Part shown: in pieces, positions 1-9,552 of the stretch | Numbering within the stretch: position 1 is the stretch's first letter | Layout of the letters: the number at the start of each line of letters is the position of its first letter | DNA from: CAZEKB01 sp964512225 | GTDB lineage: Bacteria; Myxococcota_A; UBA796; UBA9615 | DNA length: 64,000 nt | Reading direction: 5' to 3' | Assembly: GCA_964512225.1 (NCBI GenBank) | Contig: CAZEKB010000027.1 | Coordinates: 1 to 64,000 of the forward strand | Position numbers and translations under genes: made by a program | Notes under the pieces: model-generated | Told to the model about the DNA's origin: nothing | The model's database searches: none | What the model saw: only the letters and a program-made list of their open reading frames with translations

Positions 1-492
1 GTGGGCATGGCCCTGGTCTCGGCCGTGCCCGTGGCGGTGTACGCGGCCTGCACCTGGGCGGCCGCGGCGTGGACGTCCGCGACCGGGGTGGGCTTCCGCC
101 GCCTCTTCGTCGGTTACGCCTACTCGGTGCTGCCCGTCGCGCTCTTCTATCACCTGGCCCACAACACGACGCACATCGTCCAGGAGGGCGCGGACGTGGT
201 CCCGATGCTGTCCGACCCCCTCGGCCGCGGGGCCGATCTCTTCGGCACGGCCTCGATGCACGTCGGCGCGCTCGTCTCCCAGGAGACGACCTGGCTCATC
301 CAGATCGCGATGATCCTCGTGGGGCACCTGTTCGGGATCACGGTCGCCCACCGCATCTCCCGGCGGCTGTTCGACGACCCGCGGGCCGCCACCCGCTCGA
401 TGGTCCCGCTGCTGGTGATGATGGTCGCCCTGTCCGTCGGCGGGCTGTGGCTGATGCACCTCGACATGAACATGCGCGTGGGGCGGATGTGA
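1..492 (+). CDS. C-terminal part of a polytopic membrane protein (5' end outside window)
   Basis: The reading frame is open from the first base, so the true start is probably upstream and only about 163 residues are visible. They contain several hydrophobic segments (near residues 5-25, 35-50, 95-115 and 135-152) and a His-rich membrane-edge motif, YHLAHNTTH, that could bind a cofactor or metal. I do not recognise the family. The stop codon overlaps the GTG start of the next gene, a four-cluster ferredoxin, so the two are translationally coupled. NapH/NosR/MauN-type membrane partners commonly pair with such ferredoxins, which makes an electron-transfer role plausible. That role is inferred from context only. 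Confidence 0.6.
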   Translation: MGMALVSAVPVAVYAACTWAAAAWTSATGVGFRRLFVGYAYSVLPVALFYHLAHNTTHIVQEGADVVPMLSDPLGRGADLFGTASMHVGALVSQETTWLIQIAMILVGHLFGITVAHRISRRLFDDPRAATRSMVPLLVMMVALSVGGLWLMHLDMNMRVGRM

Positions 493-1028
493 CCGACCGA
501 CGCGACGCCATCGGGAGGCTCGCGCGGTCCTTCGCGCACTTCGTGCTGCCCGCGGCGCGGCCCACGGTGGTCGCCGAGCCCCCGTGGCCGCGTCCCCCCG
601 GAGCGATCGACGAGGCGCGCTTCCTGGAGCGATGCACCCGCTGCCGGGGGTGCGTCGACGCGTGCCCTCACGGGGCCGTGGGCCTGCTCCCCGCGTCCGC
701 GGGCGCCCTCGCGGACACACCCGCGATGCTGCCCACGGAGGTCCCCTGCCGGCTGTGCGAGGACACGCCCTGCATCACCGCGTGCGAGCCGGGGGCGCTG
801 CTGCCCACGCCGCCCGAGGAGATCCTCCTGGGCCTCGCGACGATCCAGGCGGACAAGTGCTTCGCGTTCATGGGACCCGAGTGCGGGGCGTGCGTGCCGG
901 TGTGCCCCACGAAGGCGATCGAGCTCGACGGTACCCGCCCGCGCGTCGTCGACGAGCGCTGCACGGGCTGCGGACTGTGCAGGGACGCCTGCCCCGTGTG
1001 GGGCAAGGCGATCGACCTGATCTGGTAG
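489..1028 (+). CDS. Four-cluster [4Fe-4S] ferredoxin-type protein (NapF/NapG/MauM-like)
   Basis: A 179-residue iron-sulfur protein beginning at a GTG that overlaps the upstream stop. Sixteen cysteines form four clusters: CTRCRGCVDACP, CRLCEDTPCITACEP, CFAFMGPECGACVPVCP (one widened spacing) and CTGCGLCRDACP. This arrangement is typical of NapF/NapG/MauM electron-transfer proteins that serve quinol-linked redox enzymes. There is no twin-arginine or Sec signal with this start, so it may work on the cytoplasmic side of its membrane partner. It is probably the last gene of an operon entering the window from the left. The exact redox partner cannot be named from this window. Confidence 0.85.
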   Translation: MTDRRDAIGRLARSFAHFVLPAARPTVVAEPPWPRPPGAIDEARFLERCTRCRGCVDACPHGAVGLLPASAGALADTPAMLPTEVPCRLCEDTPCITACEPGALLPTPPEEILLGLATIQADKCFAFMGPECGACVPVCPTKAIELDGTRPRVVDERCTGCGLCRDACPVWGKAIDLIW

Positions 1029-1031
1029 CGC

Positions 1032-2813
1032 CTACTGGGGCAGCGTGCAGCTCAGGACACCCGCTCCGAGGCACTCGGTGCCGGGCTGTCCGCCCACCGC
1101 GCACTGCTGCCCGGCGAGGCCCGCCGTGCTGAGCGACGTGGAGTCGCACAGCGAGTCGCCGCTGCCCACCTGGACCGTGACGGCCGAGTTGGGCGGCGCG
1201 GGCGCGCAGAAGAGCCCGTCCTGGCTCGCGAGCGTCGAGTACACGGGGTGCTCGGGGAAGGCGTTGTCGTAGACGTCCACCAGCGCGTTGGCGCCGGGGT
1301 TGCCGTTCATCTCCACCTCGCCGTCGACGCAGGTCGGGTTCTGGTACGCCTGCAGGATGACGATGTTCGCGCAGCCGTTCTGGCAGTCGGGGCGCGCGGG
1401 CTGCGTGAACGTCTGGACCGGCTGGAAGCCGACGCCCGCGTCGGCGGGCATGATCACGTAGGCCTGCGTGGGCTGGAACACGGGGACGGCGAGGCAGAAG
1501 TTGCCGCTGGCGTCCGTCGTGGTCTGGCCGCCCTGGGGGCTGGCGACGTTGGCGGCCGGAACCGGCTGGTTCTGCTGGTCGATCACGAAGCCCGACAGGC
1601 AGGACATGATGTCCACGGGGATGACGCCCACGTCCACGCAGGGCGAGCCCTGGATGCTGCACGACGCCTGGCCCGCGGGGATGGTCACGGGGTTCGTCGT
1701 CTGGGACGCGACCTGGCCGCCCACGGAGTAGGTGATCTCCATGCGGACCGTCTCGCCGTTCTTCACCTCGAGGCAGAACTCGCCGCTGTTGCCGGAGCGC
1801 GCCGTCGTCGTGGACGTGTAGGTCAGGCCCACGGCCTTGATCGTGGCGCCCTTGCGAGCGTTGCCGTTGGAGTCGGTGACCGTGCCCGAGACGCAGCCGT
1901 GCGTCTGGATGGGCCGGTCGCAGTTCCAGGACGAGAAGTGGGACGCGGTGAACTCCCACGCGAGGGAGCCGTCGTCGAGCTCGACGACGATGCCGGTGGC
2001 CTCTTCGACCCACTTGCCCACCGTCTCGTCGTAGGCCCACGCGGAGATCTGCTCACCGACCTGCGGGCCCGTGCCCTGGATCGGCATCACGACGGGGGCG
2101 CCGTCCCCGGCCGGGTCGAGGTTGATCGGGTTGCCGTCGGCGTCCGCGAGGTCGACCGTGAACATCCCGAAGGACTCGAGCTGCTGGGGGGAGCCCGCGA
2201 TGTCGATGGCGCTGAAGTCGCCCGGGGTGGCGAACAGCTCGTCCGAGAAGAGGTCGTAGGACGTGGCCAGCACGTGGACGTCGCCCACGTACGGGTTGCC
2301 GTCGGCGTCCACGTACTGGCCCGCGGGGAGCGAGACGACGGGGCCGCCCTCTTCGATGGAGAACTCGAGGCCGTCGGCCGACGGGAAGGACTCGTCGAAG
2401 TCGACAAGGGCGAGCGTGACGAGCAGGGTGTTGTGCACGTCGCGCAGGATCTCGAAGGGCTGCTGCGTGCGGGCGTAGCCGGGCAGCGAGAAGTTCACGA
2501 GGACCGCGCCCTCCTGCTCTTCGGGCAGATCCACGAAGGAGAAGGTGCCGTTGTCGGCGGTCTCCCCGCTCAGGCCGTTGTCGGTGGTGACGAGCACGCC
2601 CACGAGGGGGTTGCCGTCGGCGTCGCGGACCATGCCCTTGAGGCCGGTGGTCTCCACGAAGGGGACGTCGTCGTCGTCGTCGCCGATGTCGTCGTCGTCG
2701 CCGTCGCCGGGGATGAAGTCGTCGCCGGTCCCGGGGGCGCCGTCGTCCGTGACGGCGCAACCTCCGAGGGCGAGGAGCGCGATGGTCGTCAGACAGGTGA
2801 GCTTGCGATGCAT
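1032..2813 (-). CDS. Large cell-envelope lipoprotein with carboxypeptidase-regulatory-like repeats
   Basis: 593 residues starting at the ATG preceded by AAGGAG (7-nt spacing). The N-terminus is a lipoprotein signal with lipobox LGGC (Cys19), followed by an acidic tether rich in Asp (about residues 22-52). At least three CarboxypepD_reg-like Ig-fold units follow, recognisable by patterns such as GMVRDADGNPLVGV, VSGTVTDSNGN and LSGFVIDQQNQPVP. A middle region carries the motif HFSSWNCD. The C-terminal half has many paired cysteines, which implies disulfides. It is probably a secreted or outer-membrane structural or binding protein with no enzyme function visible. It is divergent from the small barrel-like protein at 3022 and shares its 208-bp upstream region. 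The gene ends 4 nt from the convergent ferredoxin gene. Confidence 0.75.
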   Translation of the reverse strand: MHRKLTCLTTIALLALGGCAVTDDGAPGTGDDFIPGDGDDDDIGDDDDDVPFVETTGLKGMVRDADGNPLVGVLVTTDNGLSGETADNGTFSFVDLPEEQEGAVLVNFSLPGYARTQQPFEILRDVHNTLLVTLALVDFDESFPSADGLEFSIEEGGPVVSLPAGQYVDADGNPYVGDVHVLATSYDLFSDELFATPGDFSAIDIAGSPQQLESFGMFTVDLADADGNPINLDPAGDGAPVVMPIQGTGPQVGEQISAWAYDETVGKWVEEATGIVVELDDGSLAWEFTASHFSSWNCDRPIQTHGCVSGTVTDSNGNARKGATIKAVGLTYTSTTTARSGNSGEFCLEVKNGETVRMEITYSVGGQVASQTTNPVTIPAGQASCSIQGSPCVDVGVIPVDIMSCLSGFVIDQQNQPVPAANVASPQGGQTTTDASGNFCLAVPVFQPTQAYVIMPADAGVGFQPVQTFTQPARPDCQNGCANIVILQAYQNPTCVDGEVEMNGNPGANALVDVYDNAFPEHPVYSTLASQDGLFCAPAPPNSAVTVQVGSGDSLCDSTSLSTAGLAGQQCAVGGQPGTECLGAGVLSCTLPQ

Positions 2814-2820
2814 GGGAGGT

Positions 2821-2826
2821 CTCCTT
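2821..2826 (-). promoter_or_regulatory. Shine-Dalgarno site of the lipoprotein gene ending at 1032
   Basis: AAGGAG on the minus strand, 7 nt before the ATG at 2813. It fixes the start of the lipoprotein and rules out the longer in-frame extension upstream. Confidence 0.7.
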
Positions 2827-2925
2827 GAATCCCTGAAATCCTCTCGAACATGCCGGCGATCGACATGGCAGCAAACGAGAGATCGTGAGGATGCCCCCGC
2901 CCTTTGCAGTTCGTCAACGACTTCT

Positions 2926-2941
2926 TGACAAGTTCTTGTCA
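2926..2941. promoter_or_regulatory. Perfect inverted repeat TGACAA-GTTC-TTGTCA in a divergent promoter region
   Basis: A 6-bp perfect dyad with a 4-nt spacer lies in the AT-richer part of the 208-bp gap between the divergent genes at 2813 and 3022. It overlaps TTGACA (2925-2930), a consensus -35 hexamer for the plus strand. It could be an operator for a dimeric repressor or activator. The rest of the gap (2814-3021) shows no open reading frame or RNA gene. Confidence 0.45.
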
Positions 2942-3021
2942 TTTGGCGCGAATGAAACGGCGCCTCTCCCCGTCTCTGCCTCGACCCTGCTCCGGTCGTT
3001 CTCCCGGGTCCCCGGGGAAAC

Positions 3022-3621
3022 ATGCTCGCCACCTTCGTTCGCTCTGTTCCGCTCGTCTTCCTGCTCTGCGTCCTCGCCGCCCCCGCCTCCGCCGCCCCCA
3101 TGTCCGGCGAGCGACCCGTGTGGCTCGGGATCGGCTCGGGCTTCAGCGGGACCGCTCCCGACGAGTTCGTGGGCGGGGGGATCACCGGGAACGTCACGCT
3201 CGGGCTGCGGCTCCTCCCGGTGTCGCCGGAGCTGATCCTGCGGGAGGGCGTCGCGGGCCTCGGCAGCGACGACGTCCGTCACCTCGCGGGGATCGGCGCC
3301 GGGGTGCGGATCCTCTTCCCTCGCCTCCTCATCGCGCGGGCGACCGCGCGGGTCGCGTTCGCGCACCAGCACGAGCTCGCCTGGGACCTGTACACCGAGT
3401 CCCTCGAGGCGGGCATCCAGTCGACGTTCGGGGTGCACGACAAGATCGTCCACCGGTCCGGCTTCGAGGTGGGCGGCGGCATCGAGCTGTCGGCGCCGCC
3501 GTTCCCCCTCGGCTTCTACGCCCGGGTCGGCGCGATCGTCCTGCCCGGGACCGAGGGGCCGCCCCTCACGATCCAGACGGAGATCGGGCTCTCGATCGCC
3601 ATCGGCAAGGTCATCGAGTAG
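3022..3621 (+). CDS. Predicted secreted/outer-membrane beta-barrel-like protein, unknown function
   Basis: 199 residues with a clear Sec signal peptide (hydrophobic core VPLVFLLCVLAAPA, likely cleavage after ASA). The mature part alternates short hydrophobic strands with Gly-rich turns (for example GGGITGNVTLGLRLL, AGIGAGVRILFPRLLIARA and GFYARVGAIVL), as expected for a small outer-membrane barrel. It ends in a hydrophobic strand without a terminal aromatic residue. I do not recognise a named family. The gene is transcribed away from the lipoprotein at 1032-2813 and converges on gpmI with a 15-nt gap. Confidence 0.6.
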   Translation: MLATFVRSVPLVFLLCVLAAPASAAPMSGERPVWLGIGSGFSGTAPDEFVGGGITGNVTLGLRLLPVSPELILREGVAGLGSDDVRHLAGIGAGVRILFPRLLIARATARVAFAHQHELAWDLYTESLEAGIQSTFGVHDKIVHRSGFEVGGGIELSAPPFPLGFYARVGAIVLPGTEGPPLTIQTEIGLSIAIGKVIE

Positions 3622-3636
3622 GGGGAACGACCGCCC

Positions 3637-5250
<1,614 letters not shown>

Positions 5251-5258
5251 CGACCGAG

Positions 5259-6245
5259 TTGTACGTGATTCCCCTCCCCCTCGCTTCGATCGCCGCCTTC
5301 GCCGTCGCCCTCGCGGCGGCGGGCGCGCTCACCCCCCGCATCGCGCGCTGGGGCCGACGCATGGGGGCCGTGGACGAGGGCGGCCGGCCCCGCTCCGTGC
5401 ACTCGATCCCGGTGCCCCGCGTGGGGGGCATCGCCGTGGCGATCGCCGTCTTCGGGGCCGTGGCCGTCGGGCTCGCGCTCAGCCCCGAGACCCTGCGCCC
5501 CTTCGCCGACGACCCCCGGGCGGTGGCCGCCTTCTACGGGGGCGGCGCGGCGATCCTGGGGCTCGGCCTGGCGGACGACTTCAGCCCCGTCTCCGCCCCC
5601 CGAAAGCTCCTCGTGCAGGTCGCCGTCGCCACGGTGGTCGCGCTGCTGGGGGTGCGCATCGAGCTCGTCGGGTTCCCCGGACTCGACGTCGTCCACACGG
5701 GCGCCGCCGCCGTCCCCGCCACGGTGCTGTGGCTCGTCGCCGTCATGAACGCCATCAACCTCATCGACGGGCTCGACGGCCTCGCCAGCGGGACGGCCGC
5801 CGTGGTCGTCGCGCCGCTGCTCGTCGTCTCCGTCATCAACGGGCAGCCGATCGGCGTCCTCATCGGCGTGGCCCTGGCGGGCGCGCTGCTCGGGTTCCTG
5901 CGCCACAACCTCCACCCCGCCTCGGTCTTCCTGGGGGACTCGGGGGCGCTCTTCGTCGGCTTCGTGCTGGGGGTGTGGAGCGTCCTCGCGTGGCAGAAGT
6001 CGGCCACCGGCATCGCCGTCCTCGTGATCGTGCCCGCCTTCGCCCTCCCCCTCGCGGACACGATCTTCGCCGTGCTCCGGCGGACCCTCGCGGGACGGAG
6101 CTTCCTCGAGCCGGACGCCGGGCACCTGCACCACCGGCTCCTCGGCGTCGGCCTGTCCCATCGCGCCAGCGTGGTGCTGCTGGTCTCGATCGCGGGGCTG
6201 GGCGCCGTCGGGGCGCTGGCGGCGGCGTTCCTCACCCGCGGCTGA
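5259..6245 (+). CDS. Undecaprenyl-phosphate sugar-1-phosphate transferase (WecA/TagO/Rfe family)
   Basis: A polytopic integral membrane enzyme of 328 residues with about 10-11 transmembrane segments. It belongs to the MraY/WecA family, which transfers a sugar-1-phosphate (usually GlcNAc-1-P) from its UDP-sugar to undecaprenyl phosphate and starts O-antigen, capsule or teichoic-type glycan synthesis. Motifs are LADDFSPVSAPRKL (the DD motif), NAINLIDGLDGLASG, FLGDSGALFVGF and HLHHRLLGVGLSHR (His-rich cytoplasmic loop). The start is either TTG at 5259 or GTG at 5265. It is divergent from gpmI with almost no intergenic space. No other glycan genes are adjacent, so the polymer is unknown. Confidence 0.88.
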   Translation: MYVIPLPLASIAAFAVALAAAGALTPRIARWGRRMGAVDEGGRPRSVHSIPVPRVGGIAVAIAVFGAVAVGLALSPETLRPFADDPRAVAAFYGGGAAILGLGLADDFSPVSAPRKLLVQVAVATVVALLGVRIELVGFPGLDVVHTGAAAVPATVLWLVAVMNAINLIDGLDGLASGTAAVVVAPLLVVSVINGQPIGVLIGVALAGALLGFLRHNLHPASVFLGDSGALFVGFVLGVWSVLAWQKSATGIAVLVIVPAFALPLADTIFAVLRRTLAGRSFLEPDAGHLHHRLLGVGLSHRASVVLLVSIAGLGAVGALAAAFLTRG

Positions 6246-6253
6246 ACTCCCGG

Positions 6254-6283
6254 TTGACACCGACGGCCCCGGATTGGGACGAT
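6254..6283 (+). promoter_or_regulatory. Predicted sigma-70-type promoter for the AlgH-family gene
   Basis: TTGACA (6254-6259), 18-nt spacer, then GACGAT (6278-6283). Transcription would start near 6290, next to an ATG at 6291 that opens a five-codon reading frame (MDPGA) whose stop overlaps the AlgH start. The -35 is perfect and the -10 is weak. Confidence 0.4.
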
Positions 6284-6304
6284 CGGGGCGATGGACCCAG
6301 GCGC

Positions 6305-6880
6305 ATGAGCGAGCCCGTCACAAGCAACGCTCGCTGCGGTCTGCTCGTCGCGTCCCCCTCCATGGTCGACGTCTTCTTCGCCAAGACGGTCGTGCTGCTC
6401 TGCGACTACGACGAAGACGGCGCGCTGGGTATCGTCATCAACCGCCCGACCGACGCGGACATCGACAGCGTCCTCGCCCAGATGGACATCGATCCGGTGG
6501 GCGGCATCCGCGGGCCGGTGCTGTGGGGCGGACCCGTGCAGCCCGGCGCGGTGTTCCTCACCTTCTCGGACCTGCCCGGCCTCCCGGACGAAGCGGGCCC
6601 GGTGTTCAAGCTGTCGCCGCACCTGCACGTGACGCCCGACCGGGCCGTCATCGAGGCCGTGAGCTCGAACGTGCCCAACGACGGGGCGGTGCTCTCGGTG
6701 GGCTACGCGGGGTGGGCCCCGGGGCAGCTCGACGGCGAGATCGAGTCGGGGTCCTGGATCTGGATGGAGGCCGACAAGGAGCTGGTGTTCAGCACGCCGG
6801 TCGACGAGCTGTACGACGCGTGCATCGCCTCGATCGGCGTCTCCACGAGCATGCTCTGGATGCACCCCGTCTCGGAGTAG
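6305..6880 (+). CDS. AlgH/UPF0301 family protein
   Basis: 191 residues, the normal family length. Recognisable parts are the N-terminal LLVASPSMVDVFFAKTVVLL, the GALGIVINRPT motif, VLWGGPVQPGAVFLTF and VGYAGWAPGQLDGEI. AlgH-family proteins are widespread, soluble and poorly understood; one member was named for an effect on alginate synthesis in Pseudomonas. The ATG at 6305 overlaps the stop of a five-codon mini-frame (6291-6308). It converges on the FHA gene with an 8-nt gap. Confidence 0.9.
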   Translation: MSEPVTSNARCGLLVASPSMVDVFFAKTVVLLCDYDEDGALGIVINRPTDADIDSVLAQMDIDPVGGIRGPVLWGGPVQPGAVFLTFSDLPGLPDEAGPVFKLSPHLHVTPDRAVIEAVSSNVPNDGAVLSVGYAGWAPGQLDGEIESGSWIWMEADKELVFSTPVDELYDACIASIGVSTSMLWMHPVSE

Positions 6881-6888
6881 CGACTAAA

Positions 6889-7791
6889 TCAGTCCGACTC
6901 GCCCGGGGAGAAGCGCAGCTTGCGCATCCCGACGGAGATCACGCTGCCGCGGCGCAGCTCCCGCTTCTGCTTGACCCTCTTGCCGTTCACCGACACCGGG
7001 TTCAGCCAGGGCGACCGGGCCACCAGCCACCAGCGCCGCCCGTTGTGAGTCCGCCGGGCCATGATCTCGCCCGCGATGCGCCCGATCGGCCACCATCGCC
7101 GCCCCTTGAGCTTCAGGTCGCACCAGTCCGCGTGCCCGATCGTATAGACCTCGTCCTGGGGCAGCGGGATGTACTTGACGCCCCCGCGCTTGCGCTGAAA
7201 CGACAGGTGCGGGTTGGACTTGATCTTCATCTGCTCGAGCAGGCGCTCGAGCTCCTCCTTCGAGGCCGCCATCGTGCGCTCTTGGCCGGCCATCGAGTTG
7301 GCCGACTTGGGCGGGGGCGGCGGAGGCGGCTTGGGGGCCTCCCAGGGAGCGCCGCCGCCGGTGGGACCGAGCTTGGAGGGCGTGCCCAAGGTGGACGCGG
7401 ACACCAGCCCCTCGACGAGCGGGGGGATCGTCTGCGTCGCGACCGGGTCGTAGCCCGACGACGGGCGACGCTCGACCCGCAGGCTCACCGCCGCCCGCGT
7501 CGCCTCTTCGTACCGCAGCGCGTGCTTGCCCAGGACGATGGTGTCCCCGGGGATGAGCCGATGCTCGCCGGTGAGGCGACGGTCGTTCACGAAGGTCCCG
7601 TTGGCCCCGCCCAAATCCTCGAGGACGTGCTTGCCGCCCTCGTCGGTGATGGTCGCGTGCTGCCTACTGACGATCGGGTTGTTGTCCAGCGGAATGTGGG
7701 CGGAGCGCCCCCGGCCGATCACCACGTGCGGCTCGTCCAGCAGGTACGCCGCCTGACGGTTGCCGTTGAATAGAACGGTGATCTGCCACAT
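6889..7791 (-). CDS. Double FHA-domain signalling protein
   Basis: 300 residues. A canonical forkhead-associated domain occupies about residues 1-95, with the phosphothreonine-binding signature GRGRSAH, SRQHATI and NGTFVN. A Pro/Gly-rich linker follows (about residues 125-165). The C-terminal 110 residues look like a second, degenerate FHA sandwich (YTIGHADWCDLKL, PVSVNGKRV, LRRGSVISVG) that keeps the VNGKRV turn but lacks the GR/S pair. It probably reads Ser/Thr-kinase phosphorylation, and a PP2C phosphatase lies elsewhere in the window at 41854. It follows the esterase gene's neighbour by 13 nt on the same strand. Confidence 0.85.
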   Translation of the reverse strand: MWQITVLFNGNRQAAYLLDEPHVVIGRGRSAHIPLDNNPIVSRQHATITDEGGKHVLEDLGGANGTFVNDRRLTGEHRLIPGDTIVLGKHALRYEEATRAAVSLRVERRPSSGYDPVATQTIPPLVEGLVSASTLGTPSKLGPTGGGAPWEAPKPPPPPPPKSANSMAGQERTMAASKEELERLLEQMKIKSNPHLSFQRKRGGVKYIPLPQDEVYTIGHADWCDLKLKGRRWWPIGRIAGEIMARRTHNGRRWWLVARSPWLNPVSVNGKRVKQKRELRRGSVISVGMRKLRFSPGESD

Positions 7792-7804
7792 GTCGCGTTG
7801 AAGA

Positions 7805-8845
7805 CTACCTCGGAGCGATGGCCCGATGAATGCGCGGGAGGCTCTCGTCGAGTCGATAGTCGATCGACGAGTGGTTGTCGGGGAACTCCTGGTACTCGTG
7901 CCCCACCTCGGCCGCGAGGAGCGCGTCCCGCATCTGCCTCGCGCCGTAGTGCAGGTGGTACTGGTCGCGGAAGCCGCAGTCGATGAAGAGGAGCTCGAGC
8001 GACCGCAGGGCGGCGGCGTGCTTCGGGATCATGCGCACCGGGTCCCACGCCAGCCAACGCTCCCAGCGCTCTTCGATGATCCGTCCGGTGTGCAGATCCA
8101 CGGGCAGCGAGCACCCCTCGGCGAGCCGCGGCTGGGGATCGAAGCAGGCGGCCATCGCCACGTGCATCAGCGCGTGCGTCTCCGCCGACGTGTGCTTCGG
8201 CTTGCTCATCACGCGCTCGAGGAACGCGCGCAGGCTGCCCGCCTTGTTGACCTCGTTGACCGTGCGCGGGAGGTCCGTCAGGAAGCAGAACTCGAAGTAC
8301 GAGTCGCCCGAGTGGACGGCCGCCGCGCCCCACGTGTCCGCGTGCAGCATCGCGTGCACGATCGCCCCGAACCCGCCGCTCGACTTGCCCAGGACGGCCC
8401 GGTGACGACGCTCGGGCAGCGTGCGGAAGGCGCGGTCCACGGCGGGCACCAACTCGTCGACGAGGTGGCGCGCGTAGGGCCCGCACACCGTGGAGTCGAT
8501 GTACTGCGACCCCCCGAGCACCGTGAAGCAGTCCGGGAACGCGACGATCACGGGACCCATCGCGCCGTCGCCGAGGAGGCGATCGAGCCGGGCCGGCATG
8601 TCCTCCGTCCACGCCTTCCAGTTGAGCTTGCTCCGGCCCGTCCCCAGGAACCCGGTGAGGTAGTGGGCCACGGGGTACCGACGGCGGGGTTCGTCGTCGT
8701 ACCCGGGCGGCAGGTACACCGGCAACGTGCGCTGGTGAGGGTCCCCGAGCCGGTTGCCCCGGAGCAGCTTGCTGTCGATCGGGAGCTCGACCAACGTGCC
8801 GCGGGGGCGGCGCCCCTCGTGGGGAGGACGCGGCAGCGGCTTCAT
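7805..8845 (-). CDS. Esterase (EstA/esterase-D type alpha/beta hydrolase)
   Basis: 346 residues. It has an alpha/beta-hydrolase fold of the putative-esterase family, which acts on carboxyl esters such as S-formylglutathione or siderophore/acyl esters. The nucleophile elbow is GKSSGGFGA, with oxyanion-region residues near YLTGFLG. The likely acid is in LFIDCGFRDQ and the His in FPDNHSSIDYR. There is no signal peptide. The ATG shares one base with the TGA of the upstream PEBP lipoprotein (TGATG), a classic coupling arrangement. The frame stays open further upstream through the lipoprotein gene, but that extension is low-complexity Arg-rich shadow and is not counted. Confidence 0.85.
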   Translation of the reverse strand: MKPLPRPPHEGRRPRGTLVELPIDSKLLRGNRLGDPHQRTLPVYLPPGYDDEPRRRYPVAHYLTGFLGTGRSKLNWKAWTEDMPARLDRLLGDGAMGPVIVAFPDCFTVLGGSQYIDSTVCGPYARHLVDELVPAVDRAFRTLPERRHRAVLGKSSGGFGAIVHAMLHADTWGAAAVHSGDSYFEFCFLTDLPRTVNEVNKAGSLRAFLERVMSKPKHTSAETHALMHVAMAACFDPQPRLAEGCSLPVDLHTGRIIEERWERWLAWDPVRMIPKHAAALRSLELLFIDCGFRDQYHLHYGARQMRDALLAAEVGHEYQEFPDNHSSIDYRLDESLPRIHRAIAPR

Positions 8846-9474
8846 CAGCGGGCGCAGGCTCCGCCGCAGCCCGCCGCGGTCGCGGGGCCGTACTGGTGAC
8901 CGAACTCGAGCATCTCGATCTCCGCCGCCTCGGCGGCCGTCTCGAGGTCGCCGAAGCTGCTGTTCGCCGACAGGTCGTCGAGCTCGGAGTCCAGGGCCCA
9001 CAGCCGCCATCGGTAGGTGTTCGGGCCGCCGCCGCCGCCGCAGCCGCCGCACGAGCCGAGGTAGCCGACCCAGTCGAAGCCGTTGCGCAGCTCCACGGAG
9101 CCGTCGGGCAGATCGTCGTTGTCGGGGCCGCAGCTCGTATTCCCCGAGGCGCCCTCGGGGATGCCGGTGGAGCCCGGATCCATGTTGAAGATCGCCCAGT
9201 GGGGGTAATCCCCGACGCTGGGGTCGTCGAAGATCAGCGCGAGGCTCACGGTGCCCTCGGGGACGCCCTCCCAGAGCAGCTCGGGGTTCGGGTTCGCGCA
9301 CTCGTACTGCTGCGGGAGCGTGTCCCCGTCGTCGAAGGCGGAGGACCAGAAGGCGAAGTCGACCGCCGCGGCGTCGTCGTCGTCGCCGCTGTCGTCGTCG
9401 TCGGACGGCGAAGGGCAGCCCACGAGGGCGACGAGGAAGAGGAGCGAAAGCAGGGCACGCAGGGTCGAGGGCAT
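8845..9474 (-). CDS. PEBP-family (YbhB-like) lipoprotein with poly-Asp tether
   Basis: 209 residues. The lipoprotein signal ends in a VGC lipobox, followed immediately by a DDDDSGDDDD tether. The rest matches the phosphatidylethanolamine-binding/YbhB fold: LALIFDDPSVGDYPHWAIFNM carries the Asp-Pro and His-Trp pocket residues, and NGFDWVGYLG is the next conserved strand. Where YbhB has a short loop, this protein has a Cys/Gly-rich insert (CGGCGGGGG), and it ends with CGGACAR, so a disulfide is likely. The ligand is unknown. GGAG lies about 8 nt before the ATG. It is coupled to the downstream esterase. Confidence 0.8.
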   Translation of the reverse strand: MPSTLRALLSLLFLVALVGCPSPSDDDDSGDDDDAAAVDFAFWSSAFDDGDTLPQQYECANPNPELLWEGVPEGTVSLALIFDDPSVGDYPHWAIFNMDPGSTGIPEGASGNTSCGPDNDDLPDGSVELRNGFDWVGYLGSCGGCGGGGGPNTYRWRLWALDSELDDLSANSSFGDLETAAEAAEIEMLEFGHQYGPATAAGCGGACAR

Positions 9475-9539
9475 GGGGATCTCCGGAGGAAGGCGGAACC
9501 GTAGCAGCCCGAGGCATCGACGACGCGATTCGGCGTGAC

Positions 9540-9545
9540 TACTCT
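9540..9545 (+). promoter_or_regulatory. Leaderless-type -10 element (TACTCT, 7 nt before ATG)
   Basis: TACTCT ends 7 nt upstream of the ATG at 9553, and TCGACG sits at 9517-9522 with a 17-nt spacer. No Shine-Dalgarno sequence is visible. The predicted transcript would begin at or next to the start codon. Confidence 0.4.
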
Positions 9546-9552
9546 CCGCGCC

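Noticed and set aside
2889..2917. Possible minus-strand promoter with TTGACG (revcomp of 2912-2917) for the 1032-2813 lipoprotein
   Set aside because: The hexamer 17 nt downstream (GCATCC) is too poor a -10 to support it.
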